Below are positions 8,104-16,629 of a DNA stretch of 64,000 nucleotides, one piece after another. Under the pieces are notes generated by a model. It did not search any database and had not been told where the DNA came from. It was given only the letters and a program-made list of their open reading frames with translations. The translations under genes were made by a program, and so were the position numbers. The DNA is from Sphaerochaetaceae bacterium (GTDB taxonomy: Bacteria > Spirochaetota > Spirochaetia > Sphaerochaetales > Sphaerochaetaceae): NCBI GenBank assembly GCA_028532765.1, contig JAQQAR010000072.1, positions 1 through 64,000 on the forward strand, given 5' to 3'. Position 1 is the first letter of the stretch, and every line of letters begins with the position of its first letter.

Positions 8104-9329
8104 GTGAGGAATGCATGGATCTAGGAACAATGACTTTCTCTGGCTATAAACGTAGGGATGGTAGATTGGGTATCCGAAACCGGGTATTGGTGATCTACAC
8201 AGTGGAGTGTGCTGCCTTCGTTGCGCAGAAGATTGCCTTACATTCAAATAATCTTGATGTTGAATGCATAGGCTTTGAGGGTTGTACCGATAATGAGTAT
8301 GCCGTGAGGATGCTTATCTCCATGATTCGCCATCCCAATATCGGGGCTGTGTTGACAGTCGGCCTTGGGTGTGAATACATCCAACCACAGTGGTTGGCTG
8401 AAATAGCTGAACAGGAGGGCAAGCCAGCCGACTGGTTCTTCATTCAGCAATCTGGTGGAACCTCTGCTTCCATAGAAAAAGGATTGACGATCGTTAAACG
8501 TATGCTCAACGAGCTGGAGCATACCGAACGATCCCCCATGGGGCTGAAAGACCTGGTCATCGGGGCAGAGTGTGGAGGATCGGATTATACCAGCGGTTTG
8601 GCAGGGAATGTGGTAGTTGGTAATTTCTTCGATTTCCTTGTGGATGTTGGTGGAACAGCTATCTTTGAGGAGATTGTTGAAGCAATAGGATTGGGTGACC
8701 TTCTTGCAGCAAGAGCTGCGGATGAGGAAGCGAGACAAGCGATTGTCTGCACCTACAAGAAGGCTTTGGATTATTGCAAATCGGTACGTCAGTACTCGGT
8801 GAGCCCAGGCAATTTTGCAGGTGGCCTTTCCACAATTGAAGAGAAAAGTATGGGGGCGGTTATCAAGAGCGGGAGTCGGCCTATTTGCGGCGTGCTTAAG
8901 GTAAGCCAGAAAGTACCATACCCTGGCCTATGGTTGCTGGACTCTACCCCAGACCCACATTGGATGCAATTCGGTATTACGAATCCCAATGACAATGAAG
9001 GGCTGATGGACCTTATCAGTTGTGGGGCTCATATTACGTTCTTGGTGACAGGAAGAGGTACAGTGGTAGGTAGTGCTGTCGCCCCTGTTATCAAGATTAC
9101 GGGAAATAGTGCCACCTATAAGAAAATGGAATCTGATATGGATTTTGATGCAGGGAAGGTCCTATCTGGAATATGTAGTCAGCAAGAGCTTGCACAGGAG
9201 CTTGCTGGAATGGTTGTAGAGGTTGCTTCCGGGAAACTGACAAAAAGTGAAGCACTTGGCCATAAGGAGTACTTCATTCCCTATAAGTTTCAGGAGAAAG
9301 AAGTAGTACTGCGCGCTTGTGAACAATAA
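8100..9329 (+). CDS. Altronate-dehydratase-like large subunit (UxaA family)
   Basis: 409 residues matching the catalytic part of UxaA/GarD dehydratases: FSGYKRRDGRLGIRN at the start, GFEGCTDNEYA, VGLGCEY, VIGAECGGSDYTSG near residue 155, LWLLDSTPDP and VTGRGTVVGSAVAPV. The conserved Cys residues in CTDNEY, GCEY and ECGGSD are expected metal ligands of this Fe-dependent family. It would dehydrate a sugar acid to a 2-keto-3-deoxy acid. Whether that is altronate is unproved; nearby UxaC makes it reasonable. Translationally coupled to the SAF subunit. Confidence 0.9.
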   Translation: MSEECMDLGTMTFSGYKRRDGRLGIRNRVLVIYTVECAAFVAQKIALHSNNLDVECIGFEGCTDNEYAVRMLISMIRHPNIGAVLTVGLGCEYIQPQWLAEIAEQEGKPADWFFIQQSGGTSASIEKGLTIVKRMLNELEHTERSPMGLKDLVIGAECGGSDYTSGLAGNVVVGNFFDFLVDVGGTAIFEEIVEAIGLGDLLAARAADEEARQAIVCTYKKALDYCKSVRQYSVSPGNFAGGLSTIEEKSMGAVIKSGSRPICGVLKVSQKVPYPGLWLLDSTPDPHWMQFGITNPNDNEGLMDLISCGAHITFLVTGRGTVVGSAVAPVIKITGNSATYKKMESDMDFDAGKVLSGICSQQELAQELAGMVVEVASGKLTKSEALGHKEYFIPYKFQEKEVVLRACEQ

Positions 9330-9343
9330 GAAGGGGAAAGATA

Positions 9344-10114
9344 ATGATAGATATGAATGAAATGTATTCTCTCGAGGGTAGATGTGCCGTAGTTACCGGT
9401 GGTTCGACTGGATTGGGCCTTGCGACAACCCGTGCATTGGTTGCAAGTGGTGCAAAGGTCCTGGTGTTGAGTTTTGAGACCAAGGAACAAGCCTCCGAGG
9501 CGTTGGCGGAGTTCGGTGATCGTGTGGCATTTTATCAGTTCGATATCACTGATACAGACAATACGCCAGCATTGGTGGAGACCTTGATCGCCGAACATGG
9601 CCCTATCACCATATTGGTGAATAATGCTGGTAACCATTGCAAGAAACCAATTGAAGAGATGAGTGTGGCTGAATACCAGAAGGTGCTCGATGTCCACCTT
9701 GTAGGTGCCTTTGCACTGACCAAAGCATTGGTTCCCCATATGAAAGCACAGAAGCTTGGAAGTATCATCTTTATGGCCAGCATGACCAGCTATATTGGAC
9801 AACCTGCCGTGGCCGGTTATTCCACTGCCAAGGCTGGTATTCTTGGGTTGGTACATACCCTTGCAACTGAATGTGGTCCGGAGAATGTGCGTATCAATGC
9901 AGTGGCTCCAGGGTGGATCGACACTCCCATGTTCCATAAGGCTACTGATAACGATCCTCCCCGGCTCAATAAGATTCTTGGGCGGATCCCGATGAACAGG
10001 GTGGGCGATCCTATGGACATCGGTATGGCAGTTTCTTTCTTGAGCAGCGAGGCGGCAAGATACATCAATGGGATTTGTTTGCCTGTTGATGGTGGTGCAC
10101 TTATTGGATTCTAG
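9344..10114 (+). CDS. SDR-family oxidoreductase (gluconate 5-dehydrogenase-like)
   Basis: 256 residues, classical short-chain dehydrogenase. TGGSTGLGLA is the dinucleotide motif (about residues 19-28), NNAG the structural motif, MASM the Ser region and YSTAK the Tyr/Lys catalytic pair (about residue 165). APGWIDTPM and PVDGGALIGF end the fold. No mannitol-dehydrogenase-type UxaB/UxuB occurs in the cluster, so this enzyme may be the keto-uronate reductase that links UxaC to the dehydratase; that is an inference. An ATG at 9353 is an alternative start. Confidence 0.9.
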   Translation: MIDMNEMYSLEGRCAVVTGGSTGLGLATTRALVASGAKVLVLSFETKEQASEALAEFGDRVAFYQFDITDTDNTPALVETLIAEHGPITILVNNAGNHCKKPIEEMSVAEYQKVLDVHLVGAFALTKALVPHMKAQKLGSIIFMASMTSYIGQPAVAGYSTAKAGILGLVHTLATECGPENVRINAVAPGWIDTPMFHKATDNDPPRLNKILGRIPMNRVGDPMDIGMAVSFLSSEAARYINGICLPVDGGALIGF

Positions 10115-10126
10115 GGAGGAGTGGGA

Positions 10127-11518
10127 ATGCAAGGTTTTCAGGAAGATTTATATCTTGATACTCCTCTCGCGAAGCATCTCTATACTACCTATGCAAAGGA
10201 TATGCCGATAATCGACTATCATTGCCATCTGGTAGCCAAAGAGATTTTCGAGAACCAGGAGTTCGAGGACTTAGGCCAAATGTGGCTTGCCCATGACCAT
10301 TATAAATGGAGGGCAATGCGAACTTTCGGGATTGATGAGATGTATATAACCGGTGAAGCCTCCTTTGAGGAGAAGTTCTACCGGTTTGCAGAGATCCTTC
10401 CTCTTCTCATCGGGAATCCTCTGTATATCTGGTGTGCGTTGGAGCTGAAGCGGTACTTTGGGATTTCTGAGCCGCTCAGTGCAGATAATGCAAAGGAAAT
10501 GTATAGCAGAACCAAGCAGATGATCCGAGAGAATCATATGACTCCGCAATGGTGTATGGAGAAGAGCAATGTCGAGTTGGTCTGTACTACCGAGGACCCA
10601 ACGGATGATCTTCTCTATCATAAGAAACTGCTTGGGAAGACAAAGACAAAGGTCCTTACTGCATTCAGGCCAGACAACGCAATGTTCTGTGAGCGTACTG
10701 GGTTTGCTGCCTACATCCAGAAACTGGGGAGTACGAGTTCATTGCCGGTCAGCACATTTCATGGGCTTATCGATGCGCTTGAGAACCGGTTGCTGTACTT
10801 CAAGGAGCTGGGAACCACGGTCAGTGATGATGGGATTCCAGAATTTACCTATGTAGCTGCGGATGCAAAAGAAATAGAGGACATCTACCAGAAGGCATTG
10901 GGCAACCAGGAACTGAGTAAGCATGAGATTGATGCCTATCGAACAGCATTTCTCCTTGCAATGGGGAGACTGTATCATCGGCACGGTTTCGTCATGCAAC
11001 TGCATGTAGGTACCTATCTTGATGCCAATACCACGAGAGTTGCGTCCATTGGGCAATCAACAGGGTTTGACTGTACTGACGATGCTACCAAAGTCAAGAG
11101 TATCGGATTCCTGCTCAACGCACTCACGAGCGAAGGTGCCCTACCCAAGACTATTCTCTATCCACTCGATGGCACAAACATTGAAAACTATGCGGTTTTG
11201 GCTGCTGGTTTCTGTGATAGTGATGCCAAGGCGAAAGTCCAGCTTGGTGCACCTTGGTGGTTCAATGACCAGGTGTATGGGCTGGAAAGACAATTTGCCG
11301 CTGCCGGTAATCTGTATCCACTCTCCTTGAGTGTAGGCATGCTGACCGATAGTAGAAGTTTCCTCAGCTATCCGAGGCATGAGCTTTATAGACGATTGCT
11401 CTGCAGATTCCTCGCCCAGGTGGTGGAGCGTGGTGAATATTTCTCAGGTGAGTCGTATCTGAAGAGAATCATCGAGGATGTTTGTTACCACAATGTGAAA
11501 GAGTACTTCGGCTTCTAG
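10127..11518 (+). CDS. uxaC: Glucuronate/galacturonate isomerase
   Basis: 463 residues from the ATG at 10127; AGGGAGGAG ends six bases before it, and an in-frame GTG at 10121 falls in that box. PIIDYHCHL has the HxH metal motif, and LGQMWLAHDHYKWRAMRTFGI-type sequence (seen at about residues 45-65) is the uronate isomerase signature. LHVGTYLDANTTR and LGAPWWFNDQ further support UxaC. It isomerises D-glucuronate to D-fructuronate and D-galacturonate to D-tagaturonate. Last gene of the operon; a hairpin terminator follows. Confidence 0.95.
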   Translation: MQGFQEDLYLDTPLAKHLYTTYAKDMPIIDYHCHLVAKEIFENQEFEDLGQMWLAHDHYKWRAMRTFGIDEMYITGEASFEEKFYRFAEILPLLIGNPLYIWCALELKRYFGISEPLSADNAKEMYSRTKQMIRENHMTPQWCMEKSNVELVCTTEDPTDDLLYHKKLLGKTKTKVLTAFRPDNAMFCERTGFAAYIQKLGSTSSLPVSTFHGLIDALENRLLYFKELGTTVSDDGIPEFTYVAADAKEIEDIYQKALGNQELSKHEIDAYRTAFLLAMGRLYHRHGFVMQLHVGTYLDANTTRVASIGQSTGFDCTDDATKVKSIGFLLNALTSEGALPKTILYPLDGTNIENYAVLAAGFCDSDAKAKVQLGAPWWFNDQVYGLERQFAAAGNLYPLSLSVGMLTDSRSFLSYPRHELYRRLLCRFLAQVVERGEYFSGESYLKRIIEDVCYHNVKEYFGF

Positions 11519-11548
11519 TAATGTCAGCTCAGGAAAAATGCATGTATA

Positions 11549-11577
11549 GGGTGCCCCGTTTTCGGTGGCACCCTTTC
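11549..11577. terminator. Bidirectional intrinsic terminator
   Basis: GGGTGCC at 11549-11555 pairs with GGCACCC at 11567-11573, with an inner CCG/CGG extension, then TTTCTT. It lies between the convergent uxaC and enolase-superfamily genes and could serve both strands. Confidence 0.8.
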
Positions 11578-11591
11578 TTGGACCTCAATAC

Positions 11592-12710
11592 CTAGATTCT
11601 TTGTTCACGGTAGTGTTTGCATTGACGTTTGATGAGATCCCAGTCAAGTTCTACGCCAATACCAGCCTGTGTAGGTACCTCAATCATACCATCCTTGGTG
11701 ATTGGTAAATTCCCTTTCATGGGCAACTGATAGTTCTCTTCTGGTACAAAATACTCAAAATACTCTGTATTGCGGATTGCACACCCTACATGAAGGTTTG
11801 CTACATCCATGTAGTTCATGGTCGTAGTATGCAGCTCGCAGTTCATCCCGAATCCTTCGGCCATATGTGCAATCTTCATTGAACCAGTAACCCCATCTTT
11901 CCAACTCACATCAGCTCGCACGATATCGGCAGCCTGGAGGGCAATGGATTGGGCTACACCCCAGTGGCAACCACGTGTTGTTTCAGTGGCTGCAATAGGG
12001 AGGTCCAAAGCAGAACACAGCTGTTTGTATTTATTGAGCTCAAAGTCACGGAATGGTTCTTCAAGCCAGTGATAACCAAGTTCCTCCAGCTGACGACCTA
12101 CGGTAATGGCTTCATGGAGTTGGTATTCGGCTACCGGGTCACTCATCAGGACATACTCATCCCCAACTGCTTTCCTGATCGCCTCATGTACCTTCATGTC
12201 AAAGGCCAGTGGTCCACCGGGATGGGCTTTGTATGCGGTAATGCCGCGTTCCTTGTATTTCAAAGCTTCTTCCACATACTCCTCTATGGTTGCGTGGAAG
12301 TTTCCACTTGCATAGACCGGCAGCTGCGTGCGATAGGCGCCCAGATACTGGTAGAGAGGAAGCTTAGCTTCCTTGGCTGCCAGATCCCACAATGCAACAT
12401 CAACAGGTCCGGGAAGATAGACAGGAAAGAAAGTGAGGTGTCGGTCAATCGTCCAGAGCTCATGCCAGATCTTCTCTCGGTCATGCATGTCACGACCGAG
12501 TACAACGGGTGCAATCGTTTCATGCAGATAGCTTTCGGTGATATTCCCACTTCTGGCAGCCAGCGCGGTGGCAATGCCTTCGAGACCTGTATCTGTGGTG
12601 AGTTTCAATACGACCACATCCCACGGCATGGCAGCGCTTCCTTGGCGTTTCTTATCGAATAGACATTGGTTGCGCTCAACCCACCATGTTTCGAATCGTT
12701 CAATTTTCAT
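11592..12710 (-). CDS. Enolase-superfamily sugar-acid dehydratase (MR-like), copy 1
   Basis: 372 residues. Barrel landmarks in order: YKAHPGG (K161-x-H163), SDPV (D191), LEEPF (E217), ATETT (E243) and ELHTTT (H294), i.e. three metal carboxylates plus a general acid/base His. The second Lys of the mandelate-racemase KxK motif is a His here, as in some acid-sugar dehydratases. It has AAGGAG before the ATG and lies downstream of the GntR gene on the same strand. Substrate cannot be named; an aldonate or uronate-derived acid is likely. Confidence 0.87.
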   Translation of the reverse strand: MKIERFETWWVERNQCLFDKKRQGSAAMPWDVVVLKLTTDTGLEGIATALAARSGNITESYLHETIAPVVLGRDMHDREKIWHELWTIDRHLTFFPVYLPGPVDVALWDLAAKEAKLPLYQYLGAYRTQLPVYASGNFHATIEEYVEEALKYKERGITAYKAHPGGPLAFDMKVHEAIRKAVGDEYVLMSDPVAEYQLHEAITVGRQLEELGYHWLEEPFRDFELNKYKQLCSALDLPIAATETTRGCHWGVAQSIALQAADIVRADVSWKDGVTGSMKIAHMAEGFGMNCELHTTTMNYMDVANLHVGCAIRNTEYFEYFVPEENYQLPMKGNLPITKDGMIEVPTQAGIGVELDWDLIKRQCKHYREQRI

Positions 12711-12843
12711 GACAGTAACTCCTTGAGGATTGATAATGGTATATTACAGTTGAATCGATATACCTTTGATAATTACATGAACTAAGAAAAATATTTAAAA
12801 ATGTATATATCTGTTTGAAATAATGAGCAATCGTTAATATATA

Positions 12844-13497
12844 TTAGGTAAGAGAAGCGAGTGCACTGATCTGTGCCTCATTCAAATGCTCGATGAACGT
12901 GTTCCTGATAGCTTGGGCATCCTCTGCGAGAATTGCCTGAACGATTTGGTGGTGCTGTGTATAGGTCTCTTCACAACTCCGGTTGGTATGTGTTTTTACC
13001 CCGTACATCCCAATACGTAAGCCTTCAAGAAAAAGAGGTTGGCAAACACTGATCAGTTTCTCGTTCGCTGAGCAACTGATAAGGTATTCATGGAAGGCAA
13101 TATCTGTCTTATAGAAATCAAGGATTGACTCACGAGCGTTGTTCGTGCATACAGTTTTAAGTTTCTTGTCATGCTCAAGCAACGTCAATAGATCAATCTG
13201 ATGCAAGAATTGTACAGCCACAGCAGGTTCAATAATCTTTCGCAGGGAGAAGAGTTCCAGCACCGATTTACTGGTTATCGGTTTTACGATTGTCCCCTTT
13301 CTTGGAAACATCTCAACAAGTTGCTCATTCTGCAGGATAAGCAGAGCTTCCCTGACTGGGGTCCGGCCGACTGAGAGTTGTTCCATAACATCCTTTTCAC
13401 TGATGGTCTGTCCAGGAAGCATTTCACACGTAAGAATACTCTGCTTAAGAAAGTCATATACGTTTTCTTTTAGTGAGTTGTTATGGATTTCAGTCAT
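12844..13497 (-). CDS. GntR/FadR-type regulator with FCD domain
   Basis: About 217 residues from the ATG at 13497, preferred because GGAG lies seven bases upstream; an in-frame ATG at 13509 is less well placed. SVGRTPVREALLILQNEQL (about residues 47-65) is the winged-helix GntR signature, and the C-terminal helical FCD domain has the metal-binding pattern DIAFHEYLISCS and HHQIVQAI. Such regulators respond to small organic acids. Divergent from the second enolase/SDR pair and upstream of the first enolase gene, it probably controls both. Confidence 0.9.
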   Translation of the reverse strand: MTEIHNNSLKENVYDFLKQSILTCEMLPGQTISEKDVMEQLSVGRTPVREALLILQNEQLVEMFPRKGTIVKPITSKSVLELFSLRKIIEPAVAVQFLHQIDLLTLLEHDKKLKTVCTNNARESILDFYKTDIAFHEYLISCSANEKLISVCQPLFLEGLRIGMYGVKTHTNRSCEETYTQHHQIVQAILAEDAQAIRNTFIEHLNEAQISALASLT

Positions 13498-13591
13498 TGC
13501 TATCTCCATATGATATATTAGAAGCTTCTATATCGTAATCCAAACCTCGTAATTCCGCAAGAGTAATTATTCCAAAACACGTAATAAATGC

Positions 13592-13620
13592 TTGAATCAT
13601 TAAAAACACCATGATATAGT
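13592..13620 (+). promoter_or_regulatory. Promoter of the enolase-2/SDR-2 operon
   Basis: TTGAAT at 13592-13597 and TATAGT at 13615-13620 with 17 bases between. The predicted start is about 13626, immediately before a palindrome likely bound by the GntR regulator. Confidence 0.6.
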
Positions 13621-13631
13621 CTAGTGTATTC

Positions 13632-13641
13632 TGATATATCA
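13632..13641. promoter_or_regulatory. Candidate GntR operator
   Basis: TGATATATCA is a perfect 10-bp palindrome just after the predicted transcription start of the enolase-2 operon. Related cores occur before the GntR gene (TGATATATTA, 13511) and before enolase-1 (TCGATATACC, 12755). The three-site match is short and AT-rich, so this is tentative. Confidence 0.45.
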
Positions 13642-13658
13642 ACAAAAGGAATGAAACA

Positions 13659-14756
13659 ATGCATGCATCCATCCAGGATATTCATCTCTATCGTGCGGTA
13701 TCGCCTATCAGCCAACCGATTGCTGACGCAACGCATACCATCTCTTCCATTCAATTTTACATCTTGGAAGTCGTTACCAAAGGGGGAACAATCGGACAAG
13801 GATACTTGCTGAGTTTTCATTATTCCCCCATGGCAATTGAAGGTGCCTTGATGGATCTACGCTCGTTTGTGCTCTGTCATGACTATCAGGTTCATGAAAC
13901 ACTGAAAATTCGGGAAGATTGGGATAGGGAAACAGAGTATTTTGGGAGTGCAGGGTTACAGAGATGGGCCTATGCCGTCTTGAATGTTGCCATGTGGGAT
14001 GCTTGGGCCAAGTCACTTGGTGTTCCTGTATATCAATTATTTGGTACGAAAACAACTAAAATTCCTGTCTATGGTAGTGGGGGTTGGCTTAGCTACAGTA
14101 ATGAGGAGCTGATCGATGAGGTGGTAGGCTATAAGAAACGTGGTTTTACCGCTGTAAAGGTCAAGGTAGGTAGCCCCAACCTTGAGCGTGACAGAGAACG
14201 ACTGCATAAGGTCCGGGAGGCTGTTGGTGACGAGGTGAGGATCATGATGGATGCGAACCAAGGACTCTCGGTGGGTGATGCTCTCACACTGGCTCAGACA
14301 GTGCAAGATATCGGTATCACCTGGTTTGAGGAGCCTGTTTCCAATACGGATTTTGCAGGGTATGAACTGATTCGAAGCAAAACAGGGATATCATTGGCGA
14401 TGGGAGAACGTGAGTACGATGTACAGGCATTGAAAGAACTCATAAGACGGAATGCACTCGATCTTTGGCAACCTGACCTGCTTCGTATTGGTGGGGTGGA
14501 AGCCTATCGTGATAGCGCTGCGCTTGCCCATGCCTATCATATTCCTTGCCTGCCTCACTACTATAAGGATTATGATGTACCACTGTTGGCCACGCTTTCC
14601 AGTCCATATGGCGCAGAGAGCTTTGACTGGATAGATGGTATCATCGATAATCAGATGCAAATCGAGAACGGCTATGCCATTCCCCGCGAGGGGGCTGGTT
14701 GGGGCTTCTCCTTCAAGGAGTCGAGTCTAGAGCCAATTGAAGGAGGTCAAAAATGA
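13659..14756 (+). CDS. Enolase-superfamily sugar-acid dehydratase/racemase, copy 2
   Basis: 365 residues. AVKVKVG supplies the KxK pair (K167, K169), MMDANQG a metal Asp (D198), WFEEPV (E224), MGERE (E250), and LPHYYKD the catalytic His (H300), so the mandelate-racemase/dehydratase set is complete. Compare copy 1, which has KxH. AAAGGA precedes the ATG. The stop overlaps the next SDR start by four bases, so the two enzymes probably act in sequence on one acid sugar under GntR control. Confidence 0.88.
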   Translation: MHASIQDIHLYRAVSPISQPIADATHTISSIQFYILEVVTKGGTIGQGYLLSFHYSPMAIEGALMDLRSFVLCHDYQVHETLKIREDWDRETEYFGSAGLQRWAYAVLNVAMWDAWAKSLGVPVYQLFGTKTTKIPVYGSGGWLSYSNEELIDEVVGYKKRGFTAVKVKVGSPNLERDRERLHKVREAVGDEVRIMMDANQGLSVGDALTLAQTVQDIGITWFEEPVSNTDFAGYELIRSKTGISLAMGEREYDVQALKELIRRNALDLWQPDLLRIGGVEAYRDSAALAHAYHIPCLPHYYKDYDVPLLATLSSPYGAESFDWIDGIIDNQMQIENGYAIPREGAGWGFSFKESSLEPIEGGQK

Positions 14757-15496
14757 TTAATTTACAGGGATATCGCGGTATTGTAACTGGAGCTTCAAGC
14801 GGGATTGGGCTCGCTATTTCCAAAGTCTTGTCTGAGTGTGGGGCAACCGTATTTTGTATCAGCAGGACAGGAAAACCCAAGAATGATGAAGAGGCAATCC
14901 CACAGGGTGTTGTTCACCTCAAGGGGGATATCTGCGACAATGAAGAAATGAGGCAGATCATTACCAAGATTGGGGATGATGGAGGTATTGATTTCCTGGT
15001 CAATAATGCCGGCATCACGATCAAGCGGCGTGCTGAATTGTTGCAACCTGAAGAGTTTGCAAAGGTGCAAGAAGTGAATGTCTGTGCACCGTTCAATCTG
15101 AGTCTTCTTTGTTTTCCCTATTTATCAGCATCGAAACACACCGGAAGGATCATCAATATTTCCAGTATGGCAGCTCACCTAGGATTTTCAGAAGTAGTCC
15201 CCTACAGCGCAAGCAAGAGTGGGATTGTCGGATTGACCAAGGGCCTTGCTGTTGAATGGGCCAAGAACAATGTGACGGTAAACAGTATTGCTCCAGGTTG
15301 GTTCCCGACCGAGATGACCAAGCAAGTGATGGATGATGAGAGAAAACAACGGATTCTTTCCCGTATGCCGATGCATGCCTTTGGGAATGCGAATGATCTG
15401 GGAGCAATGGCCGCCTTCCTGCTCAGTGAACACGCTACCTACATTACTGGAGTAGATTACGCTGTAGATGGAGGCGCACTGGCCTACGGATTTTGA
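14753..15496 (+). CDS. SDR-family oxidoreductase
   Basis: 247 residues. TGASSGIGLA is the cofactor motif, NNAG follows near residue 87, SSMAAH supplies the Ser and YSASK the Tyr/Lys pair near residue 150. APGWFPTEM and VDGGALAYGF complete the classical SDR fold. Translationally coupled (ATGA) to the enolase-superfamily gene. A dehydrogenase for a sugar acid or its keto product is likely. It is only distantly similar to the SDR at 9344. Confidence 0.9.
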   Translation: MINLQGYRGIVTGASSGIGLAISKVLSECGATVFCISRTGKPKNDEEAIPQGVVHLKGDICDNEEMRQIITKIGDDGGIDFLVNNAGITIKRRAELLQPEEFAKVQEVNVCAPFNLSLLCFPYLSASKHTGRIINISSMAAHLGFSEVVPYSASKSGIVGLTKGLAVEWAKNNVTVNSIAPGWFPTEMTKQVMDDERKQRILSRMPMHAFGNANDLGAMAAFLLSEHATYITGVDYAVDGGALAYGF

Positions 15497-15657
15497 GTTC
15501 TGGTACAATCTGTTCCCCTCCTGGTATCTTTTGGAATACTGAAGCTTTCTCCTGCCTTCTGCGCTATTGGTACAAATGTATTGTGTGAGAAAAAATTTGA
15601 ATACAACAGAGGTGGTTTATGGTAGGATAATCGGGATACTACGAGAAGGTGGAAATA

Positions 15658-16629
15658 ATGGGGAAGAGACTGAGAAAGTTTGGAAAGATCCTCCTTTGGA
15701 TATTTGCGGTGATTGCTGTTGTCTTGGTGATAAGTTCTGTATTGCATGCAACACTCTTCAGGCAACGAAGAAATGCAATTACCCCATATGGGCACCTAGT
15801 CCCTGTCTTCGATGGACAGATGCACATTACTGATCTAGGTGAGGGTGGCCATACCATAGTGTTGCTTCCTGGAATGGGTGTAGCTCTACCATCTGCTGAC
15901 TTTGGGCCATTGCAGCGGGCCTTGGCTGAGGATTATAAGACGCTCGTAGTTGAGTACTTCGGGGTGGGGTTCAGTACCACCACTGAAAGAGAGCGTACGA
16001 GCGAGCACTATGTAGAAGAGATCAGGGAAGCGCTCAGTGTTGCTGGGTATGAACCGCCCTATGTGTTGATCCCTCATTCCATCTCCAGTGTATATAGCGA
16101 ACACTACGCTTCCCTCTATCCAGATGAGGTTGAGGCAATCATCAGCTTGGATGGTACATCCACCGCCTACTACGCGGAAACCCCTGCCTTTGTTGCTGCA
16201 TTGCTCCCCATCGCCAAGATACAAGAATTCCTAGGATTGACCAGCTTGCTCGGTCCCCTGGTTACCAATAAGAGTGATGCAATGGAGCTTGGATACACAG
16301 AGAAGGAAGTGGATGATATGCTTGCCTTTGCCGGGTTCTCGATGAATGACACCCTCCTTGATCAGATTGCCCATGCTACTGAATTCATTCGGGAGACAAT
16401 GGATCTTCCGTACCCAAAAGAGGTCCCTTTCTTCAAGGTTATTGCCAAGGACACGTATGAGAAGCCCAATCCACAGATTCCTCTCTCTCCGAAAGAGTAT
16501 CAAGAGCAACATCTTGAACGTATCGGAGCGCAAGCTCAGTTTGAAGTTCTTGAAGGAAACCATTTCATCTACCAGAGTAATGCTGAGGCAATTGCTGCGA
16601 TTGTAGAAAAGGTGTTGGCCGATTTATAG
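15658..16629 (+). CDS. Membrane-anchored alpha/beta hydrolase
   Basis: About 323 residues from the ATG at 15658 (AAGGTGG five bases upstream; a GTG at 15649 is the frame start). One N-terminal transmembrane helix (ILLWIFAVIAVVLVISSVL) is followed by an alpha/beta hydrolase domain: HTIVLLPGMG, VVEYFGVGFS, IPHSISSVYS as the nucleophile elbow, and EGNHFIYQ with the final His. The elbow reads PHSIS where GxSxG is usual. Substrate unknown. Its end overlaps the convergent kinase gene by six bases. Confidence 0.8.
   Translation: MGKRLRKFGKILLWIFAVIAVVLVISSVLHATLFRQRRNAITPYGHLVPVFDGQMHITDLGEGGHTIVLLPGMGVALPSADFGPLQRALAEDYKTLVVEYFGVGFSTTTERERTSEHYVEEIREALSVAGYEPPYVLIPHSISSVYSEHYASLYPDEVEAIISLDGTSTAYYAETPAFVAALLPIAKIQEFLGLTSLLGPLVTNKSDAMELGYTEKEVDDMLAFAGFSMNDTLLDQIAHATEFIRETMDLPYPKEVPFFKVIAKDTYEKPNPQIPLSPKEYQEQHLERIGAQAQFEVLEGNHFIYQSNAEAIAAIVEKVLADL

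Noticed and set aside
9290-10132. 280-codon frame on the minus strand opposite the SDR gene
   Set aside because: His/Cys/Thr-rich shadow product; the SDR on the other strand has all its motifs.
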